Origin: Saccoglossus kowalevskii
Lineage: Eukaryota; Hemichordata; Enteropneusta; Harrimaniidae
Assembly (NCBI RefSeq): GCF_000003605.2
Contig: NW_003148787.1
Span: 51,405-72,108 of the forward strand
Length of the DNA: 20,704 nucleotides
Reading direction: 5' to 3'
Shown in pieces: positions 9,861 through 19,696 of this stretch. The stretch's first letter is position 1, and every line of letters begins with the position of its first letter. The notes beneath the pieces were generated by a model. That model was not told where the DNA came from and did no database searches. It saw only the letters and a list, made by a program, of their open reading frames with translations. The position numbers and the translations under genes are program-made.

Positions 9861-10507
9861 CATAGAATGAGTGTGTACATTCATTATTTGCTATTAATTA
9901 GCCTTAGCAATGTGAAAAGAGAATCAAAGAAAGCTTAGAAAGAACTCCCGTGTGCTGAGGGAATAAGGATCTTGATGTGAAAGGAGAAAAAGAGTTTTAT
10001 TTGTACCCCTACCTTTAACCCTGATTCTAACATTACCCCTACTTTCCAGCATTATTCCCTCAATTTAATTACATATGCCCCTCTTAAGGACACCTATAGT
10101 TATCTATAGGGGGCATAGACAATGGGAGAGATGGATACAGTTTAAGTGACACCCCCCCGTGACCATACACATATTCCTCAACCATTCATGAAAGCGCATA
10201 CACTTTAACAAATTAGATAAAAATTGGAAGAATCTTCCTATCAGGAGATTTTACTCTATTTTAGCTTGTATAAAAACAAAAAAAAAGGTGATTTTTTTTT
10301 TATGCAGAGTATGTAATAACCCAACCTAAAAATAAATTCAAATAGGACCTTTTTAAATGGCATAGAACTCATCCTTGCGTTGTCATAAAATGTTTTCAAA
10401 ACAGCGCTGGAACAAAATTTATATTTCTTGTAATTCACTGAGTGAACATTTAAGTTACGGTACGTCTCATGAATTCAAACGAGAATAAGGATGAACTAAT
10501 AACTTAC
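9861..10507 (-). other. Non-coding stretch downstream of SWSAP1 exon 4
   Basis: This is presumed intron or 3' flank of SWSAP1. It contains short CCCCTA/ACCCT-like patches (10004-10045), runs of A and T, and a C-run at 10152-10158. A - strand frame at 10438-10256 is open after a TTGTTCCAG acceptor-like string near 10400, but it lacks family similarity and a good donor. No gene is called. Confidence 0.6.
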
Positions 10508-10584
10508 ATTCTGTGTGTTATGAAGCTGGCAGCATCAACCAACAAAGCACAAGTCAAACCAAGACTAGAGTTTAAGTCTACACC
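10508..10584 (-). CDS. SWSAP1: SWSAP1 homologue, exon 4
   Basis: Strong splice signals flank a 77-base exon: acceptor TTTTCATTTCATTACAG, then donor GTAAGT (on + as ACTTAC at 10502-10507). Only one of three frames is open; it reads GVDLNSSLGLTCALLVDAAS and FITHR plus two bases. The frame is the one left by exon 3 (phase 0). The peptide is collinear with the segment after Walker B in SWSAP1, where the human protein has ALLLDTAAHFSHRL, so CALLVDAASFITHR is a good match. Exon 3 to exon 4 therefore spans an intron of about 6.7 kb. The exon ends two bases into a codon. No downstream exon with the right phase and conserved C-terminal features (the Trp-rich end of the family) was found, so the gene is incomplete as annotated. 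Confidence 0.82.
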
Positions 10585-12299
10585 CTGTAATGAAATGAAA
10601 AAATATGTTAAGATATGGCAGCACGTTACACCTATATCATTCAAATTAACTTGGAAGGTTCAGCTATATGAATGTTTATTACGCCAAGGATTATATAAGA
10701 TGAGAGTACGCAAGTGTGTGATACTGCTGTGCGTATTATACTATTATTTGTGGGTGTATCTAGTTGTATCAACCCATTCAATAAAGAAGTCATGCGAAGA
10801 AAAATGAATTTTCAGACCATCAAATATTTCACATAATAGTCCCAAGACGTATTGTAAAATACTTTATTTTAGCTGGAATTAATTTTGCTGAAAAAGCTGT
10901 TTTAGTGTTTTTTATGAAGTTTCACTGATTTTTAATGAGTTGAATGTAAAATATAGGAAAAAAGATATATTCGCTAGATTTTATTTTCACTGAAACATCT
11001 CTTCAGTGAAAATAGTGAAAATAAATTCCAAGTGAAAATTAAGTATTTTACAGTAGCCCAATAAAGCTAAGGTAATGGGATTGCAGTAGTAAGTTTATTT
11101 ACCGACAAGAATTTTTCAAATCTCTAGTGAAAGTTTTTGAAATTCAGGCTGTCAATTTACATTTTATCTAAAATATGAAGTCTGGTTTGATGTTGACAGA
11201 AATAACACTCAAGAACCACTAAGGGGTCAACCATATGAAATCATGGGGGGCATGGAAGAATGTGCAATTTCTCTTTTTTTTCATTGTGTCATATATATAC
11301 ATGTACATTTCTTGAGTGTGCCAACATCTTTCCCTGCAACACGCTGGATGCATTTTATTTTCTCTTGCTTTCTAGCATAATTTTCAACAACAACACCCCA
11401 CCCCCATAATAGCAAATGGTCGACCCCTAAATTGCAGGCACCAGTTCTTATGAAAAATTACTTTCCTTTATACCAAAATAGATCCATGTCTACTATTTTA
11501 GATTTGTTTTTTTCAGCATAAAATATAATTGATAGTAGATTTTTGAAAATAATGATTTACTACTAACATGCATATGGTATTTATACATTTTGGATCTAAT
11601 TATAATAATTATTCATAACTTTTCTACAGTTGGCAAAAGTCCAAGCAGATCTGTGTGCCAATCTCAATGAAATATATTAAAATAATATTTTAATAAAAAT
11701 TAATTAATTAGTAAAATATGAATAAAAGTTTTAAAATATGCTGAAATGTTCAAAAAAGAGATGTCATTGTTTTGGCCTTGCAACCAATAACTTATATGCA
11801 AACGCATTTCATGGCTAGAAATTTTTTGTAAGTCTGTTGAATAAATAGTATTTAAAGCTCGATGTCTGATCATGGCTTTAGACCCATACAAAAAGAGGAA
11901 ATGCAAATAAATAAATATAAAATAACTTGCTCAATTTGTGTCAGAAATCTATAGTTGTCAAGTCTCGTGTTTTATTCAATCTATCATAAAACTGGATTTA
12001 GGAGATATTTACATTGCTATTAACACCCATCTGTGTCTTATAAATACATTGATTTATGTTTATCATGTAAATCCTGTTCATGCATGTGAATTCATCACAG
12101 TTTTAATAATAACTCATACTATAAATATATAATAAAATAAAATGGGAAATGATTTCTTATTATTGGAAACATACATGCTTGAAGTAGGCTTTATATATTA
12201 ACGGACGTGTATCAGGTGTTCTGCCAGGGGTCAAAAACAGTTCATACTAGTCAGCATAATCATACTAAAATTTGCATTTTAGATTCAATATACAGGGAT

Positions 12300-12660
12300 C
12301 AAAATTAAGGCGTGTCTATCTGTTCCAGACATGATATTTAAGCTGGGACAGGTAAATGTACAAACTACCTGTCCCTATGGACAGCTGAATAATGATATCA
12401 AGTTTCTACTGACTGTCCAAATCGGGTTATCCAAAGTTAATAATGTCAAGAAAATTGCCTGCAGCTGTTTTAAAGACTTATGAAACGATGAGTGCCAGGA
12501 ATCCATTTTTATTTTCAAATAACATGTTTTGTAGGGACAGGTAAATCATCAATTGGAACAGCCACTTTTATCTATCAAACTGTCCAATGGACAGACAACT
12601 CATCTTGAATTTTCAAGGTGAATGTTCCAGCGAAGCACTCCACTATCACCTTGAAGTATT
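12300..12660. repeat. Palindrome-bearing degenerate repeat
   Basis: Two near-identical hairpins with the stem CTGTCC/GGACAG occur: 12369-12384 (4-base loop) and 12580-12594 (3-base loop). The string GGGACAGGTAAAT occurs twice, near 12343 and 12533, at a similar distance before each hairpin. This indicates an ancient tandem copy of a unit of about 200 bases, or two copies of one small non-autonomous element. A further inverted pair CAAGGTGA/TCACCTTG (12614-12621 and 12646-12653) follows. No open frame or target-site duplication is evident. Confidence 0.6.
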
Positions 12661-13359
12661 TCATTAGGACTAAGTGTATGTGACAGTGGCCTCACAGTTT
12701 AGAATCAGTTTACCAACAGCCAATCATATTGCTTCTTTCATCAATGCGCTTGGCCAAGCCGTCAAAATCCTGTCCTCGGGACAGAGCTAAGTCACAAGAA
12801 GCATCTTGCTGTTAAAGACACGCACCACTCTACCAGGAGTGCGTTTGCGTCGCTCCCTCAGGGTGCCCCAAGTGACATGGCAGGAGTGATCCGTGGTAAC
12901 GAAAGGGGTTCCTGAGGAAGTAGATTACACAAATGTAATCCTGGGAAGTAGTTATCACATGATCGTACTGGTTCGTTGTAAAATGTTCAAAATTTATTTT
13001 AAAATCACGCCCAGTTGCATTTTATGTTTGAGAAAATTACCTAAACACCTTTTTGGGAACATTGTAAAAATGGCCTAAATTACAATGAAAAGAAAAATAA
13101 ACAAACCGTCCAAAAATGCACACAAATACTATCACAATGTAGCTTCATTTAACATAATACTGTAAAATGACTAAAATTACTCTGAATTACTTCCATGAAT
13201 TCAACAAGCACTGTCAATGTCTTGGATGGGCTTTACACACTGTACCTATTTTTTCTCATATTTGTATACATTTTAATCACTTAAATTCAGTAGCATAATT
13301 ATTGTTAGGTTGTACTTGCAAAAATACTGACAGGGGTGTGTAGCTGGTTGTTTGAAAAC

Positions 13360-13730
13360 CCTACTCCTTATCAGACAAAAATAAACTCAAATTGTCTACC
13401 TCGTATCAGACAAACTGTGGATATTTGACGCCCCTTTCCAGACAGTAAGCATAAATGGTAAACAGCGAATCAGAGGATCCATTTCAGGTTTATTCATTCC
13501 GGGAAATCGGGGGTGGTCAGCTATTTTATTTACCTAGATGGACTCCCAGAGATAGACTTTGACGATCAAAATGAGAAAAATCAGCTTCATTCTCCTGATT
13601 GATGGATCACTCAAGCTCTAAAGACAGTCTTTGGAGAAACTGGACACCTTTTCAGACAGAAATAATGAAAAAAAGGATACCCCTTTTCAGACAGACCTGG
13701 GTAAAATAACGTACCCCTTTTCAGACAGAA
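13360..13730. repeat. Degenerate array of TCAGACA-type motifs
   Basis: Six related strings of the form CC(T)TTTCAGACAG or CTTATCAGACAAA occur at about 13365, 13400, 13431, 13646, 13681 and 13714, spaced 30-39 bases within two clusters. On the - strand the second cluster reads as a repetitive peptide (FCLKRG, then GLSEKGYPFF, then FCLKR), which explains the open frame at 13805-13611. It resembles a dispersed repeat of invertebrate genomes rather than a gene. Confidence 0.65.
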
Positions 13731-14852
13731 GTGATGAATTTGGGACCACTTTTGGCGGCACATATACATATAGCATTTCAATGTGAGTACCCCCTCCCCC
13801 CTCAAAACATATCACTTTTTCTCAATGCCCAAATATTGGAGATGGAACAAAATTACAGAAATATGTATGATATCTGAATTGTAAACCTGATTGCATCCAC
13901 ATATCAGTTGTATGATAAATAAATTTTGGAATTTTAACTGAATTTAAATAATTCTCAAGAAGACATTATGAGGGCGCTGTTCTTTTGTATTCACACACCT
14001 GTTTTAAAGAATTGCCATTATTAAGATAAACAAAATAGATCAGTGTGAGACCAACATTCAAAACTCCCAGTTAAACTTTACGAATCTGCCAAAGTAACAA
14101 TACTTGCTTTACACATGTTTAGTTTATTTGTTTACACTCGCTAATATACTGTGGTATTCAGGTATTCAGCATTATATTACTGAACAATCTAACTCTGTAA
14201 TTACTAATTGTCAGCCTGCAGTCAAACAACGCTTGGTTAGAAAGTTATTTACTTTTATTTCAATACAGTCCACCTCCACTAAGGGTCACCTGCCCCTAAA
14301 TTTTTTTTAAAAAAAAGAAAAATGTTGGTCTGTATTTTAATTGTTAATTAATTATTCACAATGCAGAAGCCAAACTATGCTACAAATAAAATGTTCATAC
14401 AAAACTCCAGGCACAACATCATGTCGGTTACGGCACTGAAATATAACTGCGTTTTCAATGAAAACCATATTTAGCAACATTCCAAACCCTCATTTGCACA
14501 AATTTGTTTACATAAATCACTTGAATGCCTAGCCCTATATTTGTAACCTGCCATGCTTTAATGAATACAAAACTATACCGCAGGTAATTCTCAAGGGTTT
14601 GAATAATAAACAGAAAAGACTTTAAATGCCCACAACACATCAGAGCAATCAAGGGCCTATATCCTGTCAATCAATTTTATTTCACTAAAAACAAACTAAC
14701 TGAGGTTAATATGGTTAAATATGAGAAATATTTGAAACCAAAATGTTTGCTACCATACTCAGTGTGCATGATGGTTTTTGAAATCACCGGCACCAAGTAG
14801 ATCAGAGTTATGATAACTTGCAATAAATATTGTTAATAAAGCACATTGGGTA

Positions 14853-15098
14853 TTCCCATCACAAAACTACTGAGACGTTTTTGACAGAGTTTAAAGTATT
14901 CTTTTTTGATTATGGTATTTAGGTAGATAACTTTGCATAGTTTAGATACATGTCAGTTTTGAAAACAAGCTAAGCTAGATTTACACTAGATAATAACTAG
15001 CTAAATGTTATCTTAGACTTAGAACATACTGTAAAAAATAATAATAACATACTCCATTTTGTACATTAATTCTTTTCAAACAAAACATGATGACACCA
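14853..15098. repeat. Direct repeat, copy 1 (246 bp)
   Basis: Runs from TTCCCATCACAAAACTAC to ATGATGACACCA and is nearly identical to 15846-16094, about 1 kb to the right, in the same orientation. There are only a few substitutions and one small indel (GGTATTTAGG against GGTATGGTATAGG). No open frame or inverted termini were seen. Confidence 0.95.
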
Positions 15099-15333
15099 TA
15101 AATATATTTCAGTTTAAAAGATCACATATGAAAACCTTAAATATTTTGTCTAGTAATTTCAATTACCAGTATAGGTAACAATATACTACACAACAGTCAA
15201 CTCGATATTTCACTATAGTCTGCTACAAACATTCTTTGTGTCTGGGAATGCATGACCTCCTCAGTGGATCAGGCATAATTGCATACCAGTACATAGTTTA
15301 TTAGTTTACATAACCATTACTTTCATAACTTCA

Positions 15334-15347
15334 CCACAAGAGGGCGC
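15334..15347 (+). promoter_or_regulatory. CTCF-like site
   Basis: The sequence CCACAAGAGGGCGC agrees with the CTCF core consensus CCASYAGRKGGCRC at 13 of 14 positions. A second, weaker GAGGGCGCT core lies at 13970-13978. CTCF exists in most bilaterians, so binding is possible. Strings of this type also sit inside dispersed invertebrate repeats, and one match does not prove a site. Confidence 0.35.
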
Positions 15348-15845
15348 TATTTAATTTTTTTTTTCATCCTGAAAATCAGATGATAATCTGGACTAGTCTT
15401 TTAACCAGCTACCTGTCTGTGTGTCATTTTAAACAGACACAAAATTTGCAAAGACAAGCTAAATTTATACAAACACATAGTTTTTACACATACATAATAA
15501 AAAATCACCAAAAAATCGATTACAAGACTCGCGCTACATACCAGCAACTATTATTTTGCATATCAATGTAGATTTTAGACAGGCACTTTTAATTTTCTGG
15601 CTATGACACTCACTTGATTCCTCTGGAAATGGACCAAATTGTTTTCAAATAGTACACATCATCTAAAACTCGTACCTTTTAGACAATATACAAGCTAATC
15701 AATAATGTTTCATCACTAGAATATGCAAATGCTGACAAAAAAAGTGTCCATAGACAGGAGGGGTAAGAAAAGGAAACAAATCAAAAATTTGGAATGTATC
15801 TTAAACTAGCCATCAATTAAACCAACTTCAGCTTCATCATGTGTT

Positions 15846-16094
15846 TTCCCATCACAAAACTACTAAGACTTTTTTGGCAGAGTTTAAAGTATTCTTTTTT
15901 GATTATGGTATGGTATAGGTAGATAACTTTGCATAGTTTAGATACATGTCAGTTTTGAAAACAAGCTAAGCTAGATTTACACTAGATAATAACTAGCTAA
16001 ATGTTATCTTAGACTTAGAACATACTGTAAAAAATAATAATAACATACTCCATTTTGTACATTAATTCTTTTCGAACAGAACATGATGACACCA
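15846..16094. repeat. Direct repeat, copy 2 (249 bp)
   Basis: This is the second copy of the 14853-15098 unit. It is flanked on both sides by a diverged short repeat (about 15783-15833 and 16095-16145) sharing AAAAATTT.GAA..TATCTT and TAGCCAT...TTAAACCAA. Copy 1 lacks these flanks, which suggests copy 2 was inserted or that a larger mosaic duplication occurred here. Confidence 0.95.
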
Positions 16095-17103
16095 AAAATT
16101 TTGAACCTATCTTGAAGTAGCCATACATTAAACCAATTTCATCCAAACATCAATGTGAAGATATTCTTATTAATCGTAGTCCATGAATGAAAGGTGGCAG
16201 TTTGTTCACAGGCATGTCTTCAGAACAACTTTCACATACTTCACAGTACCCATGCAGAGCACTGTATAGGATATTGACTAATTTACATCTCAAATACAAT
16301 CTGATTAAAATTTGATGTAATTTTATTTTATTTTATATAATTTATTTTATTTTTACTATATATTTTTTATTATTTTGTAATTGCTTTTGTTATTATACAT
16401 CTAAACCATTTTAACCTTATCACCGCTGGTTCCCTTTTTCATCACAAATTCACAAAATAGTCCCGTTTATAGTCTGTACTTTCCTTCAGAAGATTGGGAC
16501 AAAAATAGCCAAATGTTTTGAGTAAAAACTGACAATTAACTCAAACTTTCTCAAATATTGAATACAGAAAAAAAAGTGCAGACAAATTTGGGCGAGTAAG
16601 TCTGGTAGTGAAAAAGTTAACCTGGCTGTAGAGGGACTGTGAGTGATCAATATGAGCAGAAACAAATTCCATTTGAAAATTTGTGGCTTTAAAAACATGA
16701 CAAAAAAATTCAAAAATTTAAAATTTGCATTTATCTAAAATATTGAAATTACAGTAATTCTTTTACTAGGAGCACTTATAACTATTTTTCTAAACTGAAT
16801 CAATTTTGCAGAAGGCAAATATTTGAAAAGATTTGTAGCAGTGAAAATCATGTTCCTGAGACACAGCCCTCACTAGCACTCAGAAACTATTAAATCTTGG
16901 GAATTTCTCTGGCAGAGATTTGAGCATTTCAGTCTTACATTATATTTCTCAGTATTTTTGGCAATTAAGAAATTTATGTTTTTTATTTATCCAAGACAAT
17001 AACAGCTCTATTAGTGAACATAAACGCTTATGTAATTGTCAATTCAAACAATGTTATAATTTATATAATAAAAGCACTTTATGATTTATGTGTCTTCTAA
17101 GTA

Positions 17104-17168
17104 ATTGTAATGTAATTGTATTTATGTATTTTACCTGTGACGATTCACAGTAATTGTCTAAATCATTT
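17104..17168 (-). pseudogene. Partial duplicate of SWSAP1 exon 3 with its donor site
   Basis: On the - strand, 17166-17135 reads NDLDNYCESSQ followed by a GTAAAA donor. It copies the end of true exon 3 (DDLDYYCKPSQ followed by GTAAGA, ending at 17311). Similarity continues about 30 bases into the intron (GTAATGTA... on +). The copy lies about 176 bases downstream of the original exon end. The upstream part with Walker B (HVIIVDD) is not recognisable and no clear acceptor is seen, so it is probably a relic rather than an alternative exon. Confidence 0.75.
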
Positions 17169-17310
17169 CATCTGTTTGTAAAAGTGAAGTTGTTGCTTTG
17201 ACGATGGCTTACGAATGACTGATTTTGAAACGTTCCATCCAGATCGAACGACGCCCTCTCGTGCCAATGCCTCCCCGGATAGTCTTGTAATGTATGTACC
17301 GGTATCTTAC

Positions 17311-17425
17311 CTGTGATGGTTTACAGTAATAGTCTAAATCATCTACTATGATAACATGAGGTGGTAAGGCTATAGTGTGTATTGAAGACAGATAGTCAAG
17401 TAAGGCTTCTCGGTCAACTAGATAT
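17311..17425 (-). CDS. SWSAP1: SWSAP1 homologue, exon 3 (Walker B)
   Basis: The exon reads (L)YLVDREALLDYLSSIHTIA, then LPPHVIIVDDLDYYCKPSQ. The hydrophobic strand ending in acidic residues (VIIVDD) is the Walker B motif, aligned with LLLLDGLEEY of human SWSAP1. The upstream YLVDREALLDYLSS matches the family segment YPPSTRELFRLLCS. The acceptor is GTCACTCAG and the donor is GTAAGA (CTTAC on + at 17306-17310). The first base completes the Leu codon of exon 2 and the exon ends in phase 0, as exon 4 needs. A longer open frame through both boundaries (17532-17209) only reflects read-through into introns. Confidence 0.92.
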
Positions 17426-17728
17426 CTGAGTGACAAGAACAGAATAGTAATGTCAGTTACAGAGAGAGACACACTGTTCATTAGTGAAGGATATGCAACT
17501 ATTATAACATAAACCTGGTGCAGATCATTCACAGTTGGGACACTAAATTAGTGTAATATTTCACTCAGATCTATGCTACGTGTTTGCCTATATTCGGCTG
17601 TTCTGTCTTTGTGAATACTTTGCAGGTCTTTGCAGCATTTACTACATAACAACACAAGGTGGGAATGAAACTTTAACTGGTTGGGAAACAAAATATTATG
17701 ATGTCGGGATTAAATACGCAATACTTAC
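17426..17728 (-). other. SWSAP1 intron 2 (303 bp)
   Basis: Lies between donor GTAAGT (17728-17723 on -) and acceptor CAG at 17428-17426. Nothing else is seen in it. Confidence 0.85.
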
Positions 17729-17884
17729 AGAAGTTGTACTTGCTTCATCAACATGGCATCAGGTCTAGATGTGCCATGTACCTGCAATGGCATGGTCTGT
17801 AGTTTACTGTGTGTTATGTACACTACTTTGTTGCCTTCACTTGCATAGCTAAGAGCACACTGGAAAAGCAATGAACTTTTACCA
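17729..17884 (-). CDS. SWSAP1: SWSAP1 homologue, exon 2 (Walker A second half)
   Basis: The exon reads GKSSLLFQCALSYASEGNKV, then VYITHSKLQTMPLQVHGTSR and PDAMLMKQVQL plus two bases. Joined to exon 1 it rebuilds the P-loop GENGSGKS. The human counterpart has GSGKTALLFAAALEAAGEG, then LFLTRRPLQSMP, with LQ.MP conserved in place. SWSAP1 is a RecA-fold ATPase that forms the Shu-type complex with SWS1/ZSWIM7 and promotes Rad51 filament assembly in the nucleus, chiefly in germ-line recombination; that is family knowledge. The acceptor is TTAATTGTTTCAG and the donor is GTAAGT. The 156-base length and phases are consistent with both neighbours. Confidence 0.95.
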
Positions 17885-19541
17885 CTGAAACAATTAACAT
17901 AAAATAGTGTTACATCTTACTGTCGAAAACATCACTTTGATTGGTGGTCAAAGTGGTTATGTGACCTGAATATTCACTAGAATTACTGACACCACTGGTA
18001 TTAGCATAGTTGTTTTGTTGCACATCTCTTAAAGGGCAGTGTTCATCGTGCTGTGTCCTGTTTGATATGCTTTGTAAACAATACATGTAAAATATACTGT
18101 TATATAAATGTAATATTTTCTTTACGGTGTCTATTCTATTCTATTCTATTCTATTCTATTCTATTCTATTCTATTCTATTCTATTCTATTCTATTCTATT
18201 GTTTGTTCACATGAAATTTGAACACATGCTGCGCGACAACCATCAACCTTTAAAATCTTTGTTGTGGGCAGTCAATATTCAGTGCTATTGACCCAAAGAG
18301 TAAACTATTGACTGCAGCATACTCCACTTTGGTTATAATTACAGTAAAATAATCAATTTTTGCCGCTAGAATTTTTCACAACTTGAGGAACTTACAGGGG
18401 TTAGTGGTCTAAAAATTAGCTAAGGACAATATGTCCAAAACGGTAACTAGTGTCATGGAACATTGATAACTATTCGCCATATTTTTGGTGTAAAACAGTG
18501 AATTTAATAAAAAAAATACTTATGCCATTTGTCTCAAAAGATTAAACAAAATTAGGACATTTTGAAAAATACAAGCAAATTGCTGATGTCCGGTGAGCAT
18601 GAAGACAGTTTTGTGAAAGTCACTAACACTCCATTTTCTATAACCGTGACGAAATTTTCCCTGCTATAAAATTTTGCACCTTTTACAAAATTCACAAACT
18701 TTTTCTCATGAAATTAAACCCATTTATAGTATTTTTTATATTTAAGGGTGAGATACATCTTTTAGACACTTTTTGATCAAAATTCACTTTTATCTTTAAA
18801 AATAACCCATCAATTCTGCAATGAGTTTTGGAGAGAATTTAATCATGGTTTAACTACAAGTGTGAAAAACTACATACTAATATAATGCTAGCAGAGTTGA
18901 TATGGCATCCATTTTTAAGACCAAAAATGGCCTCAGCATATAAGAATAACATATCAAAGTGAATATCAAAAGGCACCAAGGTAAACTCGATGGGCATCAA
19001 GGCACTTGTGATGCATACAAAAAACACAAGAGATAAAAAAAAAGTGAATGTTTCCTAACATGTACCATTCGGATCCTTATACACGAGGGGTCGACAATAT
19101 CGTGATATTTAATAAAAGCTGTATTTAACTTTACCACAATTCACAAAGCTACAATACAGTAATTGAACTGAAATGTTATATTTTTTTTTTTCTACCAGGA
19201 TAAAGTCAGTGTTAGTCAATATCAAGATCACAGGCTTTATTTCAGTCATATCACGGTAAAAAATAAAATATACAGGCGACCAGCATTATTCGTGTTTACA
19301 TACAGAGCCAGACGGTCGCCGATGCAATGTCTGTGTTTCCCATGTAATGTCAGTGTCTTTTTGTAAACTTGCGTCATTCAAATCGAAAACAGTCATAGAA
19401 ATTATTGAAATCAACAACATGTCAGAGAACAGTAGCGTTGATGGGCGTGTTGTGAGGCATATAGTTCGCTCTTCGGCGATTACAACTGGCCGAGTCCGAC
19501 TATCTTTCGTATATGACGTTATTTTCGAACTCTTCTCTTAC
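17885..19541 (-). other. SWSAP1 intron 1 (1.66 kb)
   Basis: Runs from GTAAGA at 19541 to TTTCAG at 17885. It contains the CTATT microsatellite and, near its 5' end (19270-19540), a CpG-richer zone with an antisense open frame described among the findings. The rest is AT-rich with no exon candidate. Confidence 0.85.
18131..18200. repeat. (CTATT)14 pentanucleotide microsatellite
   Basis: There are 14 perfect copies of CTATT over 70 bases in SWSAP1 intron 1. The perfection suggests recent expansion, so the locus is likely length-polymorphic. Confidence 0.99.
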
Positions 19542-19696
19542 CTGCCATTTTCACCAACTAAAAGACATTTCGACGCTTCTTCTGGCAAGTGTATTCCAAA
19601 AATGTCTCTTTTTGATTTAGTAGATTCGCAGGCAGTCTGCAATCTCGGAAAATTGTCACACAAATGCGGAAACATGTATGTCAAGACGACCGCCAT
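19542..19696 (-). CDS. SWSAP1: SWSAP1 homologue, exon 1 (start codon, Walker A first half)
   Basis: The exon starts at ATG (19696-19694 on -) and encodes MAVVLTYMFPHLCDNFPRLQ, then TACESTKSKRDIFGIHLPEE and ASKCLLVGENG plus two bases. It stops at a GTAAGA donor inside the Walker A loop (G-E-N-G-S-G-K-S once joined to exon 2). I chose this ATG because it is the first in frame, has a strong context (AAAACATGGCGG), and the frame upstream lacks another ATG. The human protein has a shorter N-terminus before its P-loop, so about 45 extra residues here are lineage-specific or partly non-conserved. Confidence 0.88.

Larger units (their letters stand above)
10585..17310 (-). other. SWSAP1 intron 3 (6.7 kb), repeat-rich
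   Basis: No coding exon is supported between exons 3 and 4. The interval holds a partial copy of exon 3, a 250 bp direct duplication, a palindrome-bearing repeat, a TCAGACA-type array and two GAGGGCGCT cores, each listed separately. It also has an AT-rich low-complexity block at 16310-16385. An open - strand frame at about 16300-16160 (VNILYSALHGYCEVCESCSE...) ends at a stop but does not match the SWSAP1 frame at this position. Confidence 0.7.

Noticed and set aside
10004-10045. Telomere-like ACCCT/AACCCT patches
   Set aside because: Only a few degenerate, non-periodic units; not a telomeric array.
10395-10440. Exon after the TTGTTCCAG acceptor-like string on -
   Set aside because: The frame would fit exon 4's phase, but the peptide shows no SWSAP1 resemblance and the donor is poor.
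10469-10807. 112-residue open + frame
   Set aside because: It overlaps SWSAP1 exon 4 antisense. That exon has consensus splice sites and family similarity, while this frame has neither.
16160-16300. - strand frame VNILYSALHGYCEVCESCSE as the exon after Walker B
   Set aside because: It was an early candidate, but exon 4 at 10584-10508 fits phase, splice signals and family sequence better. This frame needs a different phase and a weak acceptor.
16486-16713. - strand frame of 75 residues as a SWSAP1 exon
   Set aside because: No similarity to the family, poor splice sites, and it lies between exons that already join in phase.
17580-17768. + strand frame of 62 residues
   Set aside because: Antisense overlap with SWSAP1 exon 2 and intron 2; no motif.
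18131-18200. Possible CRISPR-like or structured array
   Set aside because: It is a simple pentanucleotide microsatellite without spacers.
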